Assembly: GCA_022827185.1 (NCBI GenBank)
Contig: JAJDTM010000027.1
Coordinates: 1 to 64,000 of the forward strand
DNA from: Candidatus Poribacteria bacterium
GTDB lineage: Bacteria; Poribacteria; WGA-4E; WGA-3G
Reading direction: 5' to 3'
DNA length: 64,000 nucleotides
Position 1 is the first letter of the stretch, and each line of letters begins with the position of its first letter. Position numbers and translations under genes: made by a program. Below are positions 1 to 7,589 of the stretch, one piece after another. The notes beneath the pieces are model-generated. The model had not been told where the DNA came from and searched no databases. It was given only the letters and a program-made list of their open reading frames with translations.

Positions 1-53
1 ATACCTCCTTACAACTTATCAGGCACTGATAATGTTGGATCCTAAGGAGGTAT
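1..53. repeat. Nested inverted repeat at window edge
   Basis: The first 11 bases (ATACCTCCTTA) are the exact reverse complement of positions 43-53 (TAAGGAGGTAT). Inside lies a second short inverted repeat, TTATC...GATAA. The two could form a nested hairpin. The role is unknown; it might be the end of a mobile element or a terminator-like structure for a gene left of the window. The window edge prevents checking the outer flank. Confidence 0.5.
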
Positions 54-792
54 TTTACTATAATCCCACTGCCTTTCCCATACATTTTCAAGCAAATATC
101 TGCTAACACAAGGCTTCCATAAAAAATGGGGGTAAGTGAGTGAAACTGAGGTAAAATATATTTTAATTTGAGGGTGTGTAAAGTTTTTGGCGACGTATTG
201 ATTTTTTGAAAGAGGGAATTTTTTGGACATAGCACTCCGCTGGAGTGCGGTCACTTGCGGCACATTTTTCTGTGGCAACTTGGGTTAACTGTTCGGACTT
301 ACTCATTCCTTTTTAAAGTCCCCTGATAAGGGGATTTAGGGGATTTAGGGGGTTTAATGGACGGGAATTACCACTCTTTGCGTCTAAATGTCCGATTTGC
401 GTAAGTCCTGAACTGTTCTAAAATGTCATGAAAACTCCTAAATTGACACTTATGGTGCGGTTACGAAGAAATATTACCCACTTTTCAAGCCAAATTAACA
501 ATTTTATTAAATTATTTGCTTTTTTTTTATAAATATCGTATAATCTAAGTTACATATAGGCTTTATAATTTTAAAATTGACGTAATAACAAAAATTGACT
601 TGTTATAACCCAAGTTGCCACTTTTTTGTAGCATAGGTTGATTGTACCAGGGAACTTATCTATATCGGTAAAGAGCAACTAAATTAGTGCTAAGAATTGT
701 GAGTTTGACAAGGTAAATAGGGTTAGTATTTGAGTGTTCCACGTGTTTGAGAGGCCTTGGACATATAAAGTCAAAGAACGGAGGATTTATAG
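54..792. other. Noncoding stretch upstream of DUF262 cluster
   Basis: No convincing gene is seen. The stretch is very AT-rich from about 480 to 700. It holds a MITE-like element at 287-417 and ends in a clear Shine-Dalgarno (GGAGG, 780-784) for the first DUF262 gene. A TTGACA hexamer lies near 705, but no good -10 box follows at the usual distance. A 78-codon minus-strand frame at 42-278 has no recognisable similarity and overlaps the repeats, so it is not called. Confidence 0.5.
287..417. repeat. MITE-like element with terminal inverted repeats
   Basis: The left end reads AACTGTTCGGACTTACTCAT. The reverse complement of the right end reads AACAGTTCAGGACTTACGCA. These are imperfect terminal inverted repeats of about 20 bp around the core GGACTTAC. 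The interior holds the purine-rich motif CCTGATAAGGGGATTTAGGG, which recurs at about 63199-63232. There is no coding capacity. It resembles a nonautonomous miniature transposable element; no transposase that could mobilise it is in the window, and no target-site duplication is obvious. Confidence 0.5.
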
Positions 793-2523
793 ATGCTAGG
801 AAATAGGGAGAATATCAGTAAATTATTTAGTGATGCCGTGCAGTATAAAGTTCCGCATTATCAACGGCGGTACGTGTGGAATAAAACGAATTGGCGGACG
901 CTTTGGGAAGATATTCTCGCTCAGTTAGGACTGGAGTTGAAAGAGGATCTAGGTGGTGCATACGCTTTTGAACCTCTGGAACAACATGAAGAAACTTCGA
1001 CTAGCCCGCGCCGAGGTAATGATAAAAAGCATTTCACAGGCATCATTGTCATACGCCTAATTAGTAAGGAAAGAGGAGGCCCAGAAATATTTGAAGTTAT
1101 TGATGGGCAACAACGTCTTACTACCTTTCAAATTATCCTTTGTGTCATTAGAGATATACTTAAATTAAACGAATATTCTACGGAAGCGAAGGAACTGCAA
1201 CAAGGACTGATAATGGATGAAAGTAATAGTGGTAAAATATGGAAATTCATCCCTACAGAATATGATGAGTTAGCATTTGAAAAGATACTTGAGGAAAATT
1301 ATGGTAACTTCCTTTCCCATTATTTTAATGAAGAATCAAACTGTTTAATTCTTGATGAGGAAAAGCGCAATTCCCTCCACTTAAACCTAAAACTATTTGA
1401 CCGATCCAGCGAGGTTAGTGAAGACATTTTTGGGGTCTATGACTATTTCTATGAGTGGATTAGGCGTTATGTGCAGAAAACTGAGAGTGGCACTAAATTG
1501 GACAATTTGCTCAATTTGCTTAGCATTATCAGGGCTAACTTTGATTTTGTTAAGCTAGAACTTGGTGAAGAAGATTATTCAGAAGAAATATTTGAATCAC
1601 TCAATGCTACAGGTAGGAAACTTTCCGATTTCGATTATCTCAGGAACAACCTTTTCCTACGCGCCAGACAATTGGATAGGCCAGAAGGTAAAGAGTCTTG
1701 TAGTGATCGTTTCCATAGAGAATATTGGATTTTTGAAAAGGATGAAAGTGATTTTCATTATTGGCAAACGGACAGACAAAAAGCATTTTTGCGGGCGTTT
1801 CTCAAAGCGAATTTAGGACCGTACTGTTTTAGTGCGGAGAATGTAAAACCGCTTGATGTGTATCGGAAGTATAGCATGAAGGCAAATGGAATCGAAAATG
1901 AATTCAAGCAGTTAAAGGCCTACGCGGAATCTTATCGAAAATTAAACAAAGATATGGACAATCCTAAGAACCCAATTTGCCGTTACGTTAAATTTTTTAG
2001 TGACCTTAGTTTAATTTTTAGTGACCTTAGTTTACCCCGCTTGGACCCATTCATATTGTATGTAAAACATAACAATGATTCTAGTGTAGTTGACAGTGTT
2101 TGCAAAATTTTGGAGTCTTATTTGGTGAGACGAATGCTTTGCTGTGTAGATAAACAAAACGCTGAAGTAGATGTAAACAAGGAAAGTTATGGATGCATAG
2201 AATACCTATTTGATAAATCAGTTGAGGAAGACGAATTCAATGTGGATGAGTTTAAACGAGTGCTATCCTACTCTGGATGGCCGGATCAAGAACAAGTTAC
2301 GGAGGCTCTTAAGAATTTCGGAACTAAGCGTTTAGGTTTTATCTACTACATATTCCAGCGGCTAGAACATTACACGAAAGAAAAAGAAGATGCATCCTGG
2401 GAATTCTCACCTCTCATTTTAGATGAACAATGGGATTTTTTAAAGCATCTGCAAAACGGCAAGTTGCAAGACATGGAAATCTTAAATAACTTCAATGCGC
2501 TATGGGAACCTCCTTCCAAGTAA
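793..2523 (+). CDS. DUF262 protein, first of four paralogues (short form)
   Basis: This 576-residue protein has the DUF262 N-terminal module: VPHYQRRYVW near residues 20-29 and IDGQQRLTTF near 103-112, the ParB/Srx-like NTP-binding motif of GmrS/GmrD and SspE. A helical middle follows with NATGRKLSDFDYLRNNLF and ESYLVRRML, both typical of the family. The C-terminal DUF1524 (HNH) region of relatives is almost absent: sequence jumps from the helical part to a short LW tail with no HxxP motif. DUF262 proteins act in defence against modified or foreign DNA, so a defence role is likely but inferred. The start has a good ribosome site (GGAGG). An in-frame 21-bp tandem duplication lies at about 1993-2034. 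Low GC contrasts with the housekeeping genes. Confidence 0.85.
   Translation: MLGNRENISKLFSDAVQYKVPHYQRRYVWNKTNWRTLWEDILAQLGLELKEDLGGAYAFEPLEQHEETSTSPRRGNDKKHFTGIIVIRLISKERGGPEIFEVIDGQQRLTTFQIILCVIRDILKLNEYSTEAKELQQGLIMDESNSGKIWKFIPTEYDELAFEKILEENYGNFLSHYFNEESNCLILDEEKRNSLHLNLKLFDRSSEVSEDIFGVYDYFYEWIRRYVQKTESGTKLDNLLNLLSIIRANFDFVKLELGEEDYSEEIFESLNATGRKLSDFDYLRNNLFLRARQLDRPEGKESCSDRFHREYWIFEKDESDFHYWQTDRQKAFLRAFLKANLGPYCFSAENVKPLDVYRKYSMKANGIENEFKQLKAYAESYRKLNKDMDNPKNPICRYVKFFSDLSLIFSDLSLPRLDPFILYVKHNNDSSVVDSVCKILESYLVRRMLCCVDKQNAEVDVNKESYGCIEYLFDKSVEEDEFNVDEFKRVLSYSGWPDQEQVTEALKNFGTKRLGFIYYIFQRLEHYTKEKEDASWEFSPLILDEQWDFLKHLQNGKLQDMEILNNFNALWEPPSK
1993..2034 (+). repeat. 21-bp tandem duplication inside DUF262 gene
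   Basis: A 21-base unit containing TAGTGACCTTAGTTTA is present twice in tandem, giving the repeated heptapeptide FFSDLSL/IFSDLSL. The copies differ at only one or two positions, so the duplication is recent or maintained. The reading frame is kept. Confidence 0.75.
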
Positions 2524-2593
2524 ATTTGCAAAGTGTTCTAAGACTTGACAATTACTATCATATAAGTGAAAAGCAAAAAAAGGAAGTCAGGAA

Positions 2594-5011
2594 ATGTACA
2601 CAAGTGAACGGGAACTCAGTGTCAGTAGATTGTTTAGCTATCCTGTACAATATAAAGTTCCGAATTATCAACGGCGGTACGTATGGGATAAAACAAATTG
2701 GCGTGCACTTTCGGAAGATATTCTTGCTCAGTTAGGACTGGAGTTGAAAGAGGGACTGGATAGTGAATACGCTTTTGAACCTCTGGAACAACATAAAGAA
2801 ACTTCGACTAGCCCGCGCCAAGGTGATGATAATCTGGAACAACATAAAGAAACTTCGACTAGCCCGCGCCAAGGTGATGATAAAAAGCATTTCACAGGTA
2901 TCATTGTCACACGCCAAATTAGTAACGGGGAACCAGAAATATTTGAAGTTATTGATGGACAGCAACGTCTTACTACCTTTCAAATCATTCTTTGTGTCAT
3001 TAGAGATATATTTATATCAAAAGGTGATCCTAAACAAGCCGAGGAACCACAGAAACTGATAATGAATGAAGACACTGTCGTACAGAGAACCGGGCAAGAG
3101 ACTACTTATAAATTCTGTCCGACGAACTTTGATAGTTTGGAATTTGAAGCTGTAGCCAATAAGGAGTATGGTCAATTCATCTCTGCAATAGCATTCGATG
3201 AAGAGACGAATCATCTACGAGATGAAGACATAACTGCTATCAGAAATGAATTTACTGATTCTGATAATCATAATGTCCTTGATGCCTATGATTATTTCTA
3301 TGAACTAACAATGGCCTATATTAATAGAAATAAGGATTGGAAACGTGAATTAGTAGAGCTGCTTATCACCATAAAGAATCAATTAAAAGTTGTTCTGACA
3401 ACACTTGATGAATCAGATCATTCGGAAAAAATATTTGAATCAATTAATGCGACAGGTAGAAAACTTGCGGAATTTGATTACCTCAGAAACAATCTTTTTT
3501 TACGTGCCAAACAATTAGATGATCCAGAAAAAGAAGAGTTTGATAGTGATCGTTTCCTTCGGGACTACTGGACCTTTGAAAACAGTCACAGTTACTGGAG
3601 TGCGGACAAACTAGAATCTTTCCTTCAAGCGTTTCTCATGGCAAAACTTGGAGCCTACTGTTTTCAATCGGGTGAAGGGAATGAAAAAGAGAGAAAAAAG
3701 GCCTTTGAGGTTTATCAGAAGTCGTACTACAAAAAAGTAAAAGACAAGGCACTTAAAGATAATTTCACTCCAAGCGAGAAGGTTGAACATGAATTTTCTG
3801 AATTAAATCGTTATTCAAACGCCTATCGGGAGGCGGATTTCGACGATTCAGAATTTGCCGAGCAGTCAGACAAAATTCGCTCCCACATGAAGTTTTATGA
3901 TGACCTCAACATGACAAGTTTGCTTCCTTTCATACTTTACTTACAATGTGAGGCAGACCAAACCATCGACGAGTTAGAAACCGTTTTTAAGATTTTAGAG
4001 TCTTATCTAGTAAGACGCATGCTCATGCGAGAATACGGCAATGATAAAGATGAAAGAGGATACGAACAAATATATGGTTATTTCTCGGAGTTAATTGATG
4101 AAAATAAAAACCGCAGATTTGATACAAAAGAGTTTGTCCTATCTTTAAAGAACTGGCCAGATGATGACCAATTAACCAGTCATTTTAAAACAACTTCAAA
4201 TGATGCCCGTGAAACCAACGGATCTTTCAGTCAACGTCACGCTCGTTTTCAGTTGAGTTATATCTTCTATCGAATAGAAAGGTATACTAACAGTAAAAAC
4301 AAGTTAAGTTTTAACGATTTTTCCTCAACTTATGAGCCGACGCGTATTGCCTCCGAGCAAGAACTGCAATTACCTTATGGAAGTAAACTTTCAGACACGG
4401 ATTGGAAGAAATTGCAGGCTGATTGGGTTAGTATAGGGAACCTTGCCTTCAGCGCGGAAAATAAGATTAATCCAGGCGAAGTTGATAATTTTTCGTTTGG
4501 AGATACTCGAAAAGTTTTGTCAAAATATCCTAATGCAAATCTTAAACTGAACAATGAAATATGCAAATTGAACAGATTGGAAGTTTGGGGAGCGACTCAA
4601 ATTCGTAATCGACAAAGATATTTATCCAGATATTTTCGTAATATCTGGCCAGATCAAAAATCAATCCTTGAGATAATTTCAAAACAAAATCGTAAATCCG
4701 AAAAAGAAGTGAAACCAACAGGAAAGACAATTTCACCTCCAGCAACCTCCGCTGTCACCACACCTAAAACGGTAGAGAAGCAAGATTCTAAACTCAAAAC
4801 TTGCAGGGGTGAAGTAAAAAATTGGATAGGTTCTTACGGTTTTATAGAATCTAGTGATTTAGAAACAGTTATTGAAGTGAATATTTCCGATTTTCAGGAT
4901 AGAACAGCTGCAAATCCAGTGAAACCAGGTCAAAAAGTAAAATTTGAGATAAATCAAACACAGAGTGGAAAAAATTTAAAACCAATTAACTTAGTTCGTA
5001 TCAAAGAGTAA
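2594..5011 (+). CDS. DUF262 protein with C-terminal cold-shock-like domain
   Basis: This 805-residue paralogue has the same N-terminal DUF262 core as its upstream neighbour (VPNYQRRYVW, IDGQQRLTTF near residue 120), the helical middle (NATGRKLAEFDYLRNNLF) and ESYLVRRML. Residues about 560-700 resemble DUF1524 in layout (IGNLAF, then NLKLNNEI..W...IRNRQRYL...IW), but the TIEHxxP histidine motif is replaced, so nuclease activity is doubtful. After a Pro/Thr/Lys linker the last 70 residues (GEVKNWIGSYGFIES ... VKPGQKVKFEI) look like a cold-shock/CspA OB fold. This is an unusual fusion that suggests sensing or binding of RNA or ssDNA. A 51-bp tandem duplication near residues 64-97 repeats 17 residues. 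The gene follows the first paralogue by 70 bp, probably in one transcript. Confidence 0.85.
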   Translation: MYTSERELSVSRLFSYPVQYKVPNYQRRYVWDKTNWRALSEDILAQLGLELKEGLDSEYAFEPLEQHKETSTSPRQGDDNLEQHKETSTSPRQGDDKKHFTGIIVTRQISNGEPEIFEVIDGQQRLTTFQIILCVIRDIFISKGDPKQAEEPQKLIMNEDTVVQRTGQETTYKFCPTNFDSLEFEAVANKEYGQFISAIAFDEETNHLRDEDITAIRNEFTDSDNHNVLDAYDYFYELTMAYINRNKDWKRELVELLITIKNQLKVVLTTLDESDHSEKIFESINATGRKLAEFDYLRNNLFLRAKQLDDPEKEEFDSDRFLRDYWTFENSHSYWSADKLESFLQAFLMAKLGAYCFQSGEGNEKERKKAFEVYQKSYYKKVKDKALKDNFTPSEKVEHEFSELNRYSNAYREADFDDSEFAEQSDKIRSHMKFYDDLNMTSLLPFILYLQCEADQTIDELETVFKILESYLVRRMLMREYGNDKDERGYEQIYGYFSELIDENKNRRFDTKEFVLSLKNWPDDDQLTSHFKTTSNDARETNGSFSQRHARFQLSYIFYRIERYTNSKNKLSFNDFSSTYEPTRIASEQELQLPYGSKLSDTDWKKLQADWVSIGNLAFSAENKINPGEVDNFSFGDTRKVLSKYPNANLKLNNEICKLNRLEVWGATQIRNRQRYLSRYFRNIWPDQKSILEIISKQNRKSEKEVKPTGKTISPPATSAVTTPKTVEKQDSKLKTCRGEVKNWIGSYGFIESSDLETVIEVNISDFQDRTAANPVKPGQKVKFEINQTQSGKNLKPINLVRIKE
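2783..2884 (+). repeat. 51-bp tandem duplication inside second DUF262 gene
   Basis: Two essentially identical 51-base units (first at 2783, second at 2834) encode LEQHKETSTSPRQGDDN twice. The other paralogues have one copy (first gene) or none. The frame is preserved, and it lies in the loop between the two DUF262 motifs, where length changes are probably tolerated. Confidence 0.85.
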
Positions 5012-5029
5012 GGTGAACAAACAGTACAG

Positions 5030-5578
5030 AGTATGGGGTTTTGCCTATTTAACAACATCGCGATTGCGGCACGCTACCTCCAACGGGAACACGGTGTCGG
5101 GAAAGTCGCGATTGTGGATTGGGATGTCCATCACGGTAACGGTACGCAAGACATTTCCTACGAAGATGAGACAGTCTTCTTTTTTTCTATCCACCAATCG
5201 CCGCTCTACCCAGGCACCGGTTCAAGTCGAGAGTGCGGTAGCGGAAAAGCACGCGGCACGACCCTAAACGTACCAATGCCTGCCGGAAGTAGGGATGACG
5301 AATATACCGAGGTCTTTACGGATGTGCTCACACCGGCACTCCGAGACTTTTCGCCAGAATTTCTATTAATTTCAGCAGGTTTCGATGCACACTACCTTGA
5401 TCCGCTTGCTGGAACTGAACTCACAGTAGACGGGTTCGCTACACTCACAGACTTGATGCTTGAATTTGCTGAGGAAATGGCATCGGGACGCGTTGTCTCT
5501 GCATTGGAAGGTGGGTATAGTTTGGAAGGGGTATCTGAATCTGTTGTGGCGCATGTTGAAGGGTTGGGCAAACGGTAA
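5030..5578 (+). pseudogene. Truncated histone deacetylase/AcuC-family hydrolase
   Basis: The reading frame begins exactly at the conserved MGFCLFNN segment of class II HDAC/acetylpolyamine-amidohydrolase-like enzymes. It keeps the zinc-ligand motif DWDVHHGNGTQ, the second ligand region SAGFDAHYLDPL and EGGY. About 120 N-terminal residues, including the PGHH catalytic histidine pair, are absent; upstream lies only the end of the second DUF262 gene, 20 bp away. The fragment is visibly GC-richer than the DUF262 genes on both sides. The simplest reading is that insertion or rearrangement of the DUF262 block cut an older host gene. The product would be inactive if made. Confidence 0.85.
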
Positions 5579-5669
5579 ATGAACGGCAAGTTTTAATTTG
5601 CAAAAATTTACTGAATCTGTTGCTTTCATTTGAAAACTAATAATTACAAAGAATTTGGAGAATTTCATA

Positions 5670-7457
5670 ATGCAGATACATATAATCAATAAACTTCAAA
5701 CTGTAGAAAGTCTATTTGGAGAACACCGTTTTGTACAATATAGAATACCTATTTATCAGCGGCGTTACGTCTGGAATGAATTAAATTGGGAGAGATTTTG
5801 GACAGATATTTGCGATACCCTTCATAAGAACATTGATTTGTTTGCTGGTGTGATCGTAACACGGCAACATCCCAACCGTGGTGATCAAGAAATCTATGAT
5901 GTTATTGATGGACAGCAACGTCTTACGACCCTGCAAATTATTCTATGTGTTATCCGTCGCTACCTCCTTAGCCAAAATAGTTGGGCGGACCCAAATGAGA
6001 TAAGGCATATTACAGAATCTGCTATCACGAATAGAGATCGACTCGTTAATAAAATCGGTCCGGATGCGCGGAATAAACTTTGTCCAAAAAGTGATTCTAT
6101 TGATGAAGAAGCATTTGAGGTATTGATTGACTGGAACCGACCAATTCCGGTGTCATCCAATGGAGATAGTAAAGATTTTATTTATGGAGCATATCGTCAT
6201 TTTAATTCTATGATTGAAAAGTATAATTATGATAAAATAAAAAATCTTCACGATGTTATCAGCAACAAGATTAAGGTTGCCCATTTAAATTTGTATTCTG
6301 ATGAAAATGATGAAGATATAGATAATGATGCTGTGACACCTGAAATAATTTTTGCGTCTCTCAATGCAACAGGTAGAATGCTCAGTGAATTTGATTATCT
6401 TAGAAATGATCTTTTTCTCCGAGCTGCGAAAGACGGGGCGGAATTTTATGGCGATAAAGATTATTGGCATCCCAGTTTTGAAAACGATATTTTAGATTTA
6501 GACACATTTTTGCGTGCTTTTCTTGAGACAAAGTTAGGTCCGTCTTGTTTTGAAGAAAAAAAGAAACCATTTGAACTATATCAATACGATTATAGAAGCA
6601 CAATTTCTACCGTTGGAGAAGAATTCAAGCAATTAAGTGCCTACGCACAGTTTAATGAAGATATGAATGATCCTTCTTCGGAAATTGGCACACACATGTC
6701 GTTTTATGAAGACCTCCGGATTCAGCCTTTAACTTCATTTCTATTATTTGCACAAGAGCAAAAGGTAAAACGACCTAGTATTGAACTATCTAAAATCTAC
6801 AAGATATTGGAATCTTATATAATACGGGGTATGCTCTGCACAGGTCAACATAACTATCAAAACATAGAGAGCTTCCTTTCTGAAGCAATTGTAGGCAAAC
6901 AGACATTCAGTGAGGGTAATTTCGCTAAATTTTTAGAAAAGACATGGCCAGATTATAGACCAGTTCAGGATGCTTTGAATGGGGCCTCGTTATTGGCAGA
7001 AACATCTGTTCCACATAGAAACATTTTTCTTTATATATTTTACCGAATTGAACTATATCTAAGACGCGAAGCAGTAAAAGCAGGTACTAAAACATTAGAT
7101 TATGCTCAATCATTAAGTTTTAAAGACTTCAAAACTTTAGAACGGATAGTTATTGCAGATGATTTGGAAGAGTCTCTGTCCGAAGACGACACACTAGACA
7201 GAATATATGAGGTGTATGACGCAATAAACAGGATAGGAAATATAGTGGCTCTTGGGCCAGGTTCTCCCTCGAACTGGGCATACCTTTCATTTCCTGAGAA
7301 ACAATCGAAATTAGAAACTAACCCCACCCCAAACTTTACGCTGAACAGATATATTTGCGCCCGGTCCAAATGGGGTTTAGACGAGATTAAAGAAAGAACC
7401 AAAGATTTATATGACAATTTTACTCTAATATGGCCGTATGCTAATAGGTTTTTCTAG
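5670..7457 (+). CDS. DUF262 protein, third paralogue (no extra domain)
   Basis: This paralogue of about 595 residues has IPIYQRRYVW, IDGQQRLTTLQ near residue 80, the NATGRMLSEFDYLRNDLF segment and a C-terminal DUF1524-like layout (INRIGNIVAL ... FTLNRYICA...IKERTKDLYDNF.LIW). No HxxP/HNH residues are visible. It ends right after the IW segment, so it lacks the OB-fold tails of paralogues two and four. The ATG at 5670 is chosen because GGAG sits nine bases upstream; an in-frame TTG at 5655 overlaps that ribosome site. The gene follows the truncated deacetylase fragment. A defence-type function is inferred from the family. Confidence 0.85.
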   Translation: MQIHIINKLQTVESLFGEHRFVQYRIPIYQRRYVWNELNWERFWTDICDTLHKNIDLFAGVIVTRQHPNRGDQEIYDVIDGQQRLTTLQIILCVIRRYLLSQNSWADPNEIRHITESAITNRDRLVNKIGPDARNKLCPKSDSIDEEAFEVLIDWNRPIPVSSNGDSKDFIYGAYRHFNSMIEKYNYDKIKNLHDVISNKIKVAHLNLYSDENDEDIDNDAVTPEIIFASLNATGRMLSEFDYLRNDLFLRAAKDGAEFYGDKDYWHPSFENDILDLDTFLRAFLETKLGPSCFEEKKKPFELYQYDYRSTISTVGEEFKQLSAYAQFNEDMNDPSSEIGTHMSFYEDLRIQPLTSFLLFAQEQKVKRPSIELSKIYKILESYIIRGMLCTGQHNYQNIESFLSEAIVGKQTFSEGNFAKFLEKTWPDYRPVQDALNGASLLAETSVPHRNIFLYIFYRIELYLRREAVKAGTKTLDYAQSLSFKDFKTLERIVIADDLEESLSEDDTLDRIYEVYDAINRIGNIVALGPGSPSNWAYLSFPEKQSKLETNPTPNFTLNRYICARSKWGLDEIKERTKDLYDNFTLIWPYANRFF

Positions 7458-7589
7458 GCGGATCATGTAAAGGAAGATTGTAATGAAAAGCTTAACCTAC
7501 GTGGCCATTGCCTTCATTAAAATAACCACATTTACTTTGATATAATCAATCACATTGCATATGCCGCAATGAAAAAGAGGATTTAAGAA

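Noticed and set aside
42..278. 78-codon minus-strand reading frame near the window start
   Set aside because: It overlaps the hairpin, is low in similarity to anything known to me and its TTAAAATATA-rich codons look random; no clear ribosome site.
5013..5267. Small plus-strand frame at the deacetylase junction
   Set aside because: It is a shifted frame over the truncated deacetylase gene, which has the real family motifs in another frame.
7538..7543. TATAAT-like box before the fourth DUF262 gene as an independent promoter
   Set aside because: No acceptable -35 box 16-18 bases upstream; the gene may simply be read with the upstream ones.
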